Source: JAVXAG01 sp040307645 (GTDB taxonomy: Bacteria > Bacillota > Clostridia > Peptostreptococcales > Anaerovoracaceae). Taken from it: DNA of 41,167 bases. The stretch's first letter is position 1. Each line of letters starts with the position of its first letter. A model generated the notes under the pieces. The model worked only from the letters and a program-made list of their open reading frames with translations. It did not search any database and was not told the DNA's origin. Shown piece after piece: positions 15,414-22,968 of the stretch. The translations under genes and the position numbers were made by a program. The DNA lies in NCBI GenBank assembly GCA_040307645.1, contig JAWRJF010000012.1, positions 1-41,167 on the forward strand. Direction: 5' to 3'.

Positions 15414-17849
15414 TTAATTTACGTCGTTTCTAGCAAGGATTTCTGCAGGAGTCTTTCTAAGTGTATTAAATACAGGAAGAAGGCCTGTGATAACATTAAA
15501 GACAAATACCAGTAGTAAACTTCCTAAGAACACCAATGGATTCATTAGGTAATTTTCTCCAATAAATGGCAGATGTGATATACCATTTAGTATATATGCC
15601 ATAATGCTCATTGCTGGCACTGCCGTCAATGTTGTAATTGCTATTATCTCTCCGAGGAACATCTTATATATATCCTTTTTCTTAAGCCCTATAGATCTTA
15701 GCACGCCTACTTCTTTTACCCTTGATAAGAATGATGATCTGAGCATCAAATATATTTCAATTAATGAAATAAGCAGGATAATACCAGCAACTACAATAGT
15801 CGCTATTATTTTTTTCTTTAATCCATCAATATAGTTTTCTCTGTCTTTAGCATAATTATCTGTAACCTTAACGTTTGTAGCTGATAATTTTTCAAGGGTG
15901 CTGTCTTTTTCCAAAGGAGATAAAACTAAATTTTTACTTCCGGCTATAACCCTATATTTTACCGTATCTTCATTAACATAAATAGTATTATCATCTCGCT
16001 TATTAGAATAAAATCCTACTACTGTCAACTTCTTTCCGTTAACTTTTGTATCTATAGTTTCGTTTAATGAAACTTCATATTGATGATTTATGTTTATTAA
16101 TGCTTCATAATCATTTTCTGGTTTTCTTCCCTTTTCTATATGAATTTCTCGTTTAGCAATATTGTAGTCTGCAATTGAGCCACTTTGTCCTATGATCTGA
16201 TTAATTTCGGTACCATACTGGACTTCTTCGGAAATATCCTGGTTTGCCAAAATATTTATAAACTGTGATCTATCAACATAAATAGAAGGACTATTTTTGT
16301 CCGTTATGCCCGTTATAGTATATTCCCCAAGCCTTGGAACAATTACTTTCCTGCCTACAAAGTCAGCATAGTCTTTTAAACCAATTTGCTGAGTGACATT
16401 ATTTTCAAGCAGCTTTTTAATGGATAACTTATCTAAAGCAATCTCTTTTTTCTTCTGTGGAATACTACCTTCTATAATATCATTCTTTTCTAATAAATCA
16501 GTACTTGCCATTGATCCTGACAACATCATTACCCTATTATATGACTGATAATAATCTCCTATTGGCAGAATCATCTTTATAATAGAATCTCCTGGCAAAA
16601 CGTAATCAATACCTTCCATCTTTGCATATTTATTATAGGTTTTCAAATTCAAATCACCTGTAGTAACCGTCAAATAATTATGGTTTACATTTATAAATTT
16701 ATCATCAGTTATATTAGTTATTCCTGCAATATTACTAATACTGTAAATTATAAAAACAGATGCCAACATAAATCCAACCAATAAAATCTTCTTTATTGTA
16801 GAATATGAAAAGACTTTTCTAAACCCATTTCCAAGTAGACTAAGTGGATTGAATATTGATGTGTATTTTGGTTTGAAGTTTTTATCAATTAATTTGTCAT
16901 AGTCAAACTGATAGTCTTCATATATGTCCTTTGAAATTTTCTTATAATGGTCGTCTACAAGGTCAATCCCTGAAGCACCTTCAGCTAGATTTTTGTTTGT
17001 TCTTACATATATATTATTATTCTTTACTACAATTTTTATCTGCAAGTCGTCAGTACCTTCATCACCATAAAAATTTATTTTAAGGTTATCGCTAGATACT
17101 TCCTTCTGAACTGCCATATCTTTCAGATAAATTTTTGTATCAAGCCTATAATCCAAATCATTATTATGAACGTTTTCTCTATCAGATGTTATTTTTCCAT
17201 CAACAATTTCTATTATCCTTGAAGCATAAAACTCTGCAATTTCCTTTTCATGAGTAACAAGAATAACTAGTTTTTCTTTAGAAATTGCTTTTATTATATT
17301 CATAATTTCAATAGTATTTTTACTATCAAGATTTCCTGTCGGCTCATCTGCAATTATAATTTTCGGATTTTTTACAATAGCTCTTGCAATGCCTACCCTC
17401 TGTCTCTCTCCTCCAGAAAGCATCTTTGCAGGTCTGTTTCTATATTTATATATCCCTACCCTTTCAAGAATGTAGGATACCCTTTCATTTATCTCACTTC
17501 CATCTTTAATACCCATCATTTTAAGAACAATGGCTACATTCTCAAAAACAGTTGCATCTTCTATAAGATTATAATTCTGAAAAATATATCCTATATTAAT
17601 ATTTCTTATTTCATCACGTTTTGAAGTTGACCTTGTAGTAATCTTTTCATCATCTATAAATATATCTCCACTGTCAACATTATCAAGTCCACCTATCGCA
17701 TTAAGAAGAGTTGTCTTACCACATCCTGAGTTGCCTAAAAAAGTAACCAACCCCTTGTTCCCAAGCTCAAGAGATGTATTGTCTATGACATGTATTTCAT
17801 TACTTTTCTTCTTATTAAAATATTTATTTACTCTGTTTAATCTAATCAT
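15414..17849 (-). CDS. ABC exporter: ATPase fused to FtsX-type permease (second of pair)
   Basis: The 811-residue protein has an N-terminal ATPase (about 1-225) with Walker A GNSGCGKT, signature LSGGERQRVGIAR and Walker B IIIADEPTGNLDSK. A linker of about 110 residues follows, then one membrane helix near 350-372, a large extracytoplasmic domain to about 665, and three helices ending near 800. This is the MacB/FtsX layout in one chain, as in exporters of antimicrobial peptides, lipoproteins or other envelope substrates. It starts 3 nt after the partner gene with AGGAGG before the ATG, so the two very likely form a heterodimer. No two-component system is adjacent, so a BceAB-type detoxification role is not shown. 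Confidence 0.9.
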   Translation of the reverse strand: MIRLNRVNKYFNKKKSNEIHVIDNTSLELGNKGLVTFLGNSGCGKTTLLNAIGGLDNVDSGDIFIDDEKITTRSTSKRDEIRNINIGYIFQNYNLIEDATVFENVAIVLKMMGIKDGSEINERVSYILERVGIYKYRNRPAKMLSGGERQRVGIARAIVKNPKIIIADEPTGNLDSKNTIEIMNIIKAISKEKLVILVTHEKEIAEFYASRIIEIVDGKITSDRENVHNNDLDYRLDTKIYLKDMAVQKEVSSDNLKINFYGDEGTDDLQIKIVVKNNNIYVRTNKNLAEGASGIDLVDDHYKKISKDIYEDYQFDYDKLIDKNFKPKYTSIFNPLSLLGNGFRKVFSYSTIKKILLVGFMLASVFIIYSISNIAGITNITDDKFINVNHNYLTVTTGDLNLKTYNKYAKMEGIDYVLPGDSIIKMILPIGDYYQSYNRVMMLSGSMASTDLLEKNDIIEGSIPQKKKEIALDKLSIKKLLENNVTQQIGLKDYADFVGRKVIVPRLGEYTITGITDKNSPSIYVDRSQFINILANQDISEEVQYGTEINQIIGQSGSIADYNIAKREIHIEKGRKPENDYEALININHQYEVSLNETIDTKVNGKKLTVVGFYSNKRDDNTIYVNEDTVKYRVIAGSKNLVLSPLEKDSTLEKLSATNVKVTDNYAKDRENYIDGLKKKIIATIVVAGIILLISLIEIYLMLRSSFLSRVKEVGVLRSIGLKKKDIYKMFLGEIIAITTLTAVPAMSIMAYILNGISHLPFIGENYLMNPLVFLGSLLLVFVFNVITGLLPVFNTLRKTPAEILARNDVN

Positions 17850-17852
17850 AGT

Positions 17853-20123
17853 TTACACCTCCTCTGTATAAGCTTTCATCGCGGTTTTCTTAAACAACTG
17901 CTTAGAATATCTATGTGAAATTAGCAATGACATTACACATAAAATAATATACAAAATTACATAATCAGTTACTTTTAAGAAAGATATTATATGCATTATA
18001 TAAGCATTTACATTTATAGTTCCACTTGCCACAAGACCTATAAATAACATGCATACAAAGAAAGCAATATTAACTACCGCAAAAAGCTCTACACTTAAGA
18101 GGGCTTTGCAGTTTTCTTTAGTTGCTCCAAGCATCCTAATTGTAGAATAATATACATTTCGAGATTTCAAAATAAGCTTCACTATGAAATATGAAATAAA
18201 AAACAGTACAACTAAAATAGCTACAAGCATAAATACTCTAAATGTATTAAATATTGTATCAAAACCCTCACTATAACTTATTACACCATTTTTTACATAG
18301 AAAGTACTGAATCCAGCTTTTTCAATTGAAGTAGCTGTTTCTTCTGCAATTTTTGTATCTTTTACTATAACACTTGATTGGAAGTTTCCTTTATCAAAAA
18401 TTTTATTATAGTCAATAGGATTCACAAAAATAGCTCCATTGTTCTCATCAAACTTTTTAAGCCCTAAGTAGTACTCAAAATTGTCTTTTGTATATACATT
18501 GGCCACAGTCAGCTTAAGTTTATCTTTAAAATAAAGACTTTTATTTGTTATTTCCAAAGATTTTCCAGCCACATAGTTGTCCCCTGAGCTGTAAGCTATT
18601 TCTTCAGGAATAAAAGCTTTGCCCTCTGCAACTTTTTTGTTTGGAATCAAAGGATAAAGGCCTTCTCCAGTGTTTGCATCTATTATTTTATTTGCAAACA
18701 AAATTTCCTGTGTACAGTATTTTTCAAGAGCTGCAAGCCTTATTTCGTCTACAGCCTTACCACTAAACAAAAGGTACCCTTCTGAATAAGTATTTTCTCC
18801 TTCAAGGCTCTCTGTCTCTTGTTTTGAAGTGTATCCGTAGCCTACTATTTTTACTTTTTCTTTTAAAAGCTTCGTGCCTCTATTATTATCCATAATAAAA
18901 GTCTTTTTTCCATATGATAAATCAATTGTATCACTTAAATAGCCGTTGGTATTTGGGTATATAATTACCGCTTCATTAGAGTTTTGAGGCATTCTGCCTT
19001 TCTCTAAAGTTCTATTATCCCCATCTATCTCTTTTATTTTTAAAGTGTAATAATAGTCTTGGGCATCGTTTGCAACATTAGCTATTGTATCTAACATTAA
19101 ATCATTTTCAACTACTTTATTTACATTAGGGATACTCTTTATTTTTTCATAATCTTTATCTGTAAACTCACCTTTATCCTTCCGAGTTACAATTATTCGA
19201 TCTTTTCCTGTATCCATGAAGAACTGGTTATAGCCCTGACCATCCATTAAATCTGATTGGTTAAGGAAAGTGGAATACTGTGCAATAACAGAAGAACACA
19301 TAAACATAAACACTACCAAAAGCAGTACAAATTTTGCCGGTATATTAAATGTATTTCTTATCCCCAATCTAGCTATATTCTTCTTTAAAAGAGGTTCCGC
19401 CTTTGCTGGTTTTGCTTCTGCCTCTCTTTCAGCCTTCCTTTGTCCAGTATTATATTTCTTATCTTCAACCACCTGTCCATCGTGCATGGTTATTTTCCTG
19501 GTTACATAAGGTTCCACTTGTTCATAATTATGAGTAACAATCACTATTAGTTTTTCGCCAGAAAGTTGATGAAGTAACTCAATTATTCCTTCCGCCGATT
19601 TGCTGTCAAGATTTCCAGTAGGTTCATCTGCTACAATTATAGGCGTTTCTTTAGCTAGTGCTCTTGCAATGGCTACCCTCTGCTTCTGACCCCCTGAAAG
19701 CTTAGATGCTTTTGTATTTATATATTTTAAAAGGCCCACTTTTTCAATAATTTCAGTTACTTTATCTGCCACTTCTTTCTTTTCATATCCGCTCATAAGA
19801 AGTACTAATTCTACGTTTTGATAAACTGTATAGCTATTTATCAAATTAAAAGTCTGAAATATATTTCCAATATATTTTTTTCTATATTCTTCAAGATCTT
19901 CTTGGGAAAAACCACTCGTAGGCTGTCCCATTATAAACATTTCACCTTCCTCATAGGAATCCAATCCAGAAATTACATTTAAAAGCGTGGATTTACCACT
20001 ACCACTTTCTCCTGTAATTGCAACAAATTCACCTATATTCAACTCTAAATCGACTTTAGAAAATCCTGTAGAGACAAGACCATTGCCGGTATAGAACTTT
20101 GATACTTTTTCTAATCTAAGCAT
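17853..20123 (-). CDS. ABC exporter: ATPase fused to FtsX-type permease (first of pair)
   Basis: The 756-residue protein has an ATPase at about 1-225 (Walker A GESGSGKS, signature LSGGQKQRVAIAR, Walker B DEPTGNLDS). A helix near 262-285 is followed by an extracytoplasmic domain of about 350 residues and three C-terminal helices (about 645-740) of FtsX type. It is the first gene of a two-gene operon with the following paralogue. AGGAGG lies 5 nt before the ATG. The upstream 358-bp gap has AT-rich promoter-like sequence and a 6-bp inverted repeat (CGAAAT, TAAG, ATTTCG at 20192-20207), but no clear consensus promoter for this strand. Confidence 0.9.
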   Translation of the reverse strand: MLRLEKVSKFYTGNGLVSTGFSKVDLELNIGEFVAITGESGSGKSTLLNVISGLDSYEEGEMFIMGQPTSGFSQEDLEEYRKKYIGNIFQTFNLINSYTVYQNVELVLLMSGYEKKEVADKVTEIIEKVGLLKYINTKASKLSGGQKQRVAIARALAKETPIIVADEPTGNLDSKSAEGIIELLHQLSGEKLIVIVTHNYEQVEPYVTRKITMHDGQVVEDKKYNTGQRKAEREAEAKPAKAEPLLKKNIARLGIRNTFNIPAKFVLLLVVFMFMCSSVIAQYSTFLNQSDLMDGQGYNQFFMDTGKDRIIVTRKDKGEFTDKDYEKIKSIPNVNKVVENDLMLDTIANVANDAQDYYYTLKIKEIDGDNRTLEKGRMPQNSNEAVIIYPNTNGYLSDTIDLSYGKKTFIMDNNRGTKLLKEKVKIVGYGYTSKQETESLEGENTYSEGYLLFSGKAVDEIRLAALEKYCTQEILFANKIIDANTGEGLYPLIPNKKVAEGKAFIPEEIAYSSGDNYVAGKSLEITNKSLYFKDKLKLTVANVYTKDNFEYYLGLKKFDENNGAIFVNPIDYNKIFDKGNFQSSVIVKDTKIAEETATSIEKAGFSTFYVKNGVISYSEGFDTIFNTFRVFMLVAILVVLFFISYFIVKLILKSRNVYYSTIRMLGATKENCKALLSVELFAVVNIAFFVCMLFIGLVASGTINVNAYIMHIISFLKVTDYVILYIILCVMSLLISHRYSKQLFKKTAMKAYTEEV

Positions 20124-20271
20124 TACACCCTCCTATTTTGTATTTATTTTATCATATCATGTTATAGTTTTATCCGTCCATGATTATTAACCGAAATTAA
20201 GATTTCGTAATAAAGTTGTAAGATTTATAATTTTTATTCTTGTACCTCTTTGTTTATAACACATAATAAAA

Positions 20272-20297
20272 AAACAGAGTACATATGTACTCTGTTT
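20272..20297 (-). terminator. Perfect 26-bp palindrome, minus-strand terminator
   Basis: A continuous palindrome has 13-base arms (AAACAGAGTACAT and its complement). On the minus strand it is followed by TTTTTTTATTAT, as in a Rho-independent terminator. It marks the change from the host ABC operon to prophage-type genes. No minus-strand gene that would need it is evident between here and 21255. Confidence 0.65.
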
Positions 20298-20408
20298 CAT
20301 GGAGGCGACACACCGCTACCAATTTTGTGGGGAAGAACTTATACTAATTCTTCTTCAGTCGGAAGATTTTCATGATTTTTATAAATTAAATTATTTTTAA
20401 AATAGTTG

Positions 20409-20437
20409 TTGACATACCACTCATTGAGTGGTATACT
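20409..20437 (+). promoter_or_regulatory. Consensus sigmaA promoter of the accessory operon
   Basis: TTGACA (20409-20414), a 17-bp spacer and TATACT (20432-20437) make a near-perfect promoter about 45 bp upstream of the first accessory gene. The spacer is almost wholly palindromic (see the operator). Confidence 0.85.
20414..20434. promoter_or_regulatory. Palindromic operator within the accessory-operon promoter
   Basis: ATACCACTCA and TGAGTGGTAT are perfect 10-base arms around one central T. They fill the spacer and touch both the -35 and -10 boxes, so a bound dimer would block RNA polymerase. The likely ligand is the small HTH protein encoded at the end of the operon (inference). Confidence 0.75.
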
Positions 20438-20481
20438 AAAGACAAGTTAAAGATAGAGAGTAAATAAAAAGGAGAAAGAAA

Positions 20482-20685
20482 ATGAGAGAGATATTAGTAA
20501 AAAACATGAACGGTTATGAGTTAGATTTTACAGCAGTAATAGATTTGATGGATGAGGACATCAGGGAAGAATTACACAACGAAGGTTATGACACAGAGCA
20601 AGAATTTTTTACAGCTTATGAAAAAAGGCACGCAGAAAAATTTAACGAAGAATGGGAATTATCAAAAGAAAACCCATGCTGGTAA
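20482..20685 (+). CDS. Small acidic prophage protein, unknown
   Basis: The 67-residue protein is strongly acidic, probably helical, without membrane segment or Cys-rich motif (one C-terminal Cys). AGGAGAAAG lies a few bases before the ATG. It begins NMNGYELDF and has a DEDIREELHNEGYDTEQEF stretch, a style I associate with small proteins on clostridial mobile elements, though I cannot name the family. It is the first gene after a repressible promoter, and the hammerhead-like RNA begins 3 nt after its stop codon. Its size, charge and position in an operon ending in an HTH gene fit an anti-CRISPR or other anti-defence protein; this is a hypothesis only. Confidence 0.8.
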   Translation: MREILVKNMNGYELDFTAVIDLMDEDIREELHNEGYDTEQEFFTAYEKRHAEKFNEEWELSKENPCW

Positions 20686-20687
20686 AG

Positions 20688-20740
20688 ACCTACTGATGAG
20701 TATTTGCAAATTAATACGAAACGCCTTCGGACGTCTAGGT
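20688..20740 (+). ncRNA. Hammerhead ribozyme (type I permutation), predicted
   Basis: All core elements occur in the right order on the transcribed strand. Stem I is ACCTA (20688-20692) with TAGGT (20736-20740). The core CTGATGA is at 20693-20699. Stem II is GTATT (20700-20704) with AATAC (20713-20717) around an 8-base loop. GAAA is at 20718-20721. Stem III is 20721-20725 with 20730-20734, capped by C(TTCG)G, with one C-A mismatch. GTC at 20733-20735 precedes the predicted cut after C20735. Cleavage would separate the first accessory gene from the next two on the mRNA. Stem I is short and no long stem I extension for loop-loop contact is obvious. Confidence 0.82.
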
Positions 20741-20772
20741 TAATACTAAAAGGATTAAAAGGAGATAGGAAA

Positions 20773-21078
20773 ATGAAGGATGTAGCAACTCAAGGAATGA
20801 AAATAGTATCAGGTAAAAACGTCGACAACAAATCGCTGAACAATTTAGTAAAAGCAGTAATAATTAACTTTAATGATGCTAGAGGAGATATTGCAGTCAC
20901 TAATGATAATTTTGGCACAACCGAACAGCACATGGACTTCACCGAAGGACGAAAAGCTGCTGGATTAAATCCAATGCAAATCGTTTTTTCGGGAGTTGAA
21001 ACCGAAGCAATGTTTGATGGTAGATATATGGATAAAAATGATAACATATGTTATTTCAAAGACTTACTAAGCAAATAA
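20773..21078 (+). CDS. Prophage accessory protein of unknown function
   Basis: The 101-residue soluble protein has no recognised motif, signal or membrane segment. The start at 20773 was chosen for the GGAGATAGG just upstream; an in-frame start at 20704 falls inside the ribozyme and lacks a binding site. It is the second gene of the accessory operon, downstream of the predicted ribozyme cut, and 10 nt before the HTH gene. As with its neighbour, an anti-defence role is suggested only by gene order. Confidence 0.75.
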   Translation: MKDVATQGMKIVSGKNVDNKSLNNLVKAVIINFNDARGDIAVTNDNFGTTEQHMDFTEGRKAAGLNPMQIVFSGVETEAMFDGRYMDKNDNICYFKDLLSK

Positions 21079-21088
21079 GGAGTAAAAT

Positions 21089-21268
21089 ATGACGATAAAA
21101 CAAGCTAGAACTAAAGCCGGACTAACTCAAAAAGAAATGTCAGAACTAATGGGCATTCCAAAGCGAACTATCGAAAATTGGGAAAGTGGTGCACGGTCTT
21201 GCCCTGGTTGGACAGAGCGACTAGTTATAGAAGAATTGAAAAGAATAAAAAATGCCCCGCCTAGATAG
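21089..21268 (+). CDS. Small HTH (XRE-like) regulator, Aca-like position
   Basis: The 59-residue protein is essentially one helix-turn-helix domain: LTQKEMSELMGIPKRTIENW (12-31) is a typical helix 2-turn-helix 3, followed by a short helical tail. TAAGGAG lies 8 nt before the ATG at 21089. It is the last gene of the accessory operon, and the promoter at 20409 carries a palindrome suited to a small dimeric HTH protein, so autorepression is likely. This is the usual place and size of anti-CRISPR-associated (Aca) regulators. Its stop codon overlaps the hairpin that ends the opposing late operon. Confidence 0.88.
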   Translation: MTIKQARTKAGLTQKEMSELMGIPKRTIENWESGARSCPGWTERLVIEELKRIKNAPPR

Positions 21269-21274
21269 GCGGGG
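21255..21274 (-). terminator. Terminator of the prophage late operon
   Basis: CCCCGCCT / AGGCGGGG forms an 8-bp GC-only stem with a 4-base loop. On the minus strand it is followed by CATTTTTTATTC. It lies about 115 nt after the amidase stop, and its DNA also encodes the end of the convergent HTH gene. On the plus strand no T-run follows. Confidence 0.85.
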
Positions 21275-21388
21275 TATAGTTATACCTACAACACTCAATT
21301 CGCTTTGTTGGAGGTTTATTACATTATATATATTATTATCGGTAGCCGCAAACAATATAAACCTGTTTTCCGGCACCAAAAACCTTTT

Positions 21389-22096
21389 TTACAACTTCTC
21401 GGCAAATTTGTCTGTTATAGTGATCCAGCCATCGCCATTTTTTAATTTGCCACGTCTGCCTTTTACCTCAACTATTGTATATGTGTGTCCTTTGATTAAA
21501 TTTCTAGTTTTTTTAGATGTTAAGCTTTGTGTTTTGCGCACAACCAAATTGCCTTTTGCCTTAACTTTAAAATTGGTACCAGTCAATTTGCCATGCAACT
21601 CTCCCCATTTTTTAGGCTCAATATAAGGTAAAGGGCACAGTTTTCCGTTTACGTCAAAATGTCTAATGACGCGACTGTCTGGTATATTTAGTCTTTTTTG
21701 CAGTGCTTGTACCAAATCAGCTGTATTTTTTATTGTCTCATCTGTAATGATGAGTTTTCCATTTTTCTTTTTGCAACACATTTCGATGCTAACCGAATTT
21801 TTGTTATTACATCGCGAGAAGTATTTGTGTCCAAAATCAGCATAAGGACTGCCTTGATCTAAGTACCCTACAGATCCGACTGCCCATGCAACATCTTTTT
21901 CCCTTACCGATTTTACGATATGGGTATCGTCGACAAAATAATGGGCTGATGCGCCACGGTCGCCTCCCTGGAAATACATTCCGTTGGCAAGGGCGCTGGA
22001 TTCTGCTCCAACCCAATGGACTACGATATAATCAATTTTTCTTCTTCTGCCTTTATCATGATTAAACTTGGTAAGCATTTTAGTTGTTTTTAGCAT
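21389..22096 (-). CDS. Endolysin: N-acetylmuramoyl-L-alanine amidase with SH3-type domain
   Basis: The 235-residue lysin cuts the bond between MurNAc and L-Ala of peptidoglycan at the end of infection. The Amidase_2 domain (about 1-160) has zinc ligands His27 (VVHWVG), His146 (RHFDVNGK) and Cys154 (KLCP). A C-terminal SH3-like cell-wall binding domain spans about 175-235. There is no signal peptide, so export depends on the holin. AGGAGG precedes the ATG, and the start overlaps the preceding small gene by 17 bp. It is the last gene of the late operon. Confidence 0.94.
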   Translation of the reverse strand: MLKTTKMLTKFNHDKGRRRKIDYIVVHWVGAESSALANGMYFQGGDRGASAHYFVDDTHIVKSVREKDVAWAVGSVGYLDQGSPYADFGHKYFSRCNNKNSVSIEMCCKKKNGKLIITDETIKNTADLVQALQKRLNIPDSRVIRHFDVNGKLCPLPYIEPKKWGELHGKLTGTNFKVKAKGNLVVRKTQSLTSKKTRNLIKGHTYTIVEVKGRRGKLKNGDGWITITDKFAEKL

Positions 22097-22241
22097 TTTT
22101 CCTGTCCTCCTGTTTTTTTAAAATTCTTTCAAGGGATTCTCTAACTTCAGGGTACTTTTTTGCCAAAGTTTTTAATTCCGAAAGAAGGTCTTGAAACATT
22201 TCAAGACCTTCAACATTCACATTAACTTTTAAGCCAGCCAT
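22080..22241 (-). CDS. Small lysis-module protein, unknown
   Basis: The 53-residue product starts MAGLKVNVNVEGLEMFQDLL and is largely helical and charged. Its ATG overlaps the holin stop codon (TAATG) and its end overlaps the amidase start, so it is translationally coupled into the lysis module. Similar tiny genes sit between holin and endolysin in clostridial phages; a function is not established here. Confidence 0.72.
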   Translation of the reverse strand: MAGLKVNVNVEGLEMFQDLLSELKTLAKKYPEVRESLERILKKQEDRKNAKNN

Positions 22242-22651
22242 TATTTCGCCTCTTTTCTAAGCACCTCAATTGCATTCAGCATCATCTTCGGCATTGGTAC
22301 ACCCATAAGCGCTGAATTTTCTGCGATGCTTAAAATTTCATTAACTAAAAATCCAATAATTACTGCATCTTGTATATATGTAGTGCCCATCTGTAGGTCC
22401 AGTCTGTAGGCCAACAATACTATACATAAAACCAAACCTTTTCTGCATAAACCCTTAAATCCTGCTCGGCTTTCTAGCGCACCATTAGCAGTCTTGTTAG
22501 ATCTCTTGAACACCCCAGCTACAATTAAGCCTGTGGCGTAATCAACTGCCATACAAATAATAAGTGTTGTCAGTCCGATGGACCAACCACCAAATAGTGT
22601 TGCGAACACACTTCCAACTATTCCTGCTGCTGCACAAATTGTTTCTTTCAT
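22241..22651 (-). CDS. Phage holin (TcdE / holin_4 type)
   Basis: The 136-residue membrane protein has hydrophobic segments near residues 3-22, 24-45, 70-85 and 92-108, with the VDYATGLIVAGVFKR block and a SRAGFKGLCRK stretch common to this holin family. Its job is to open the membrane so the amidase reaches the wall. AAGGAAAG lies before the start. It is followed directly by a coupled small gene and the amidase. Confidence 0.92.
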   Translation of the reverse strand: MKETICAAAGIVGSVFATLFGGWSIGLTTLIICMAVDYATGLIVAGVFKRSNKTANGALESRAGFKGLCRKGLVLCIVLLAYRLDLQMGTTYIQDAVIIGFLVNEILSIAENSALMGVPMPKMMLNAIEVLRKEAK

Positions 22652-22697
22652 TTTTTTACTTTCCTTTCTTTCAAATAAAAAAGAGCCTTTCAGCTCC

Positions 22698-22823
22698 CTA
22701 TTCTCCTATAATTTCTTTGTATTCTTTTTCCGTTATTTTCCCTTTAGTCACTGCGTTTCTGACCATCTCTTCATTCCAAAACCCTAGCTCGTAATATCTC
22801 TTTATTTTTTCATAACTGTTCAT
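22698..22823 (-). CDS. XkdX-family small phage protein
   Basis: The 41-residue product (MNSYEKIKRYYELGFWNEEM...) matches the XkdX pattern: an aromatic N-terminal half, WNEEMVRNAV, then KGKITEKEYKEI and a terminal GE. Such proteins are always found between tail-fibre and holin genes of Gram-positive phages; their function is unknown. Its start overlaps the preceding small gene by 14 bp. After its stop a short hairpin (GAGC / GCTC, 22683-22696) followed by TTTTTT on the minus strand may act as a weak terminator. Confidence 0.85.
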   Translation of the reverse strand: MNSYEKIKRYYELGFWNEEMVRNAVTKGKITEKEYKEIIGE

Positions 22824-22968
22824 TTTTGTCCTCGCTTTCGTTCGGTAGCTCAACGTCCGACATCATTGCAATGTAATCTATTATGGCGTCTTGCTTTGCA
22901 AGCTTTGCTCTCATGTTCTCCCATTCTCTTGTTTTTTTAATGCTCTCTTTTCTTTTTTTTATTTCCAT
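22810..22968 (-). CDS. Small charged phage protein
   Basis: The 52-residue product has a basic N-terminal helix (MEIKKRKESIKKTREWENM) and an acidic C-terminus. Its ATG overlaps the stop codon of the preceding chimeric gene (TAATG) and GGAGGG lies just upstream. Its first 20 residues are clearly related to the N-terminus of that chimeric gene. It is the likely intact parent of the duplicated small-gene part. Function unknown; it sits where tail-to-lysis junction genes usually lie. Confidence 0.72.
   Translation of the reverse strand: MEIKKRKESIKKTREWENMRAKLAKQDAIIDYIAMMSDVELPNESEDKNEQL

Noticed and set aside
15414..20123. BceAB-type bacitracin resistance module
   Set aside because: Both genes are ATPase-permease fusions rather than separate subunits, and no two-component system is adjacent.
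20299..20330. A tRNA or tmRNA gene suggested by the GCGACACACC-like stretch
   Set aside because: Only the acceptor-like end is present; no T-arm, anticodon arm or D-arm could be found next to it.
20339..20443. Minus-strand open stretch of about 35 codons ending in TEEELV, possibly the tail of a host gene cut by prophage integration
   Set aside because: It has no start, overlaps the plus-strand promoter and palindrome, and an open run this short is not rare in AT-rich DNA.
20688..20740. Simple intergenic terminator between the first two accessory genes
   Set aside because: The stems are short and no T-run follows; the sequence instead matches the hammerhead core point by point.
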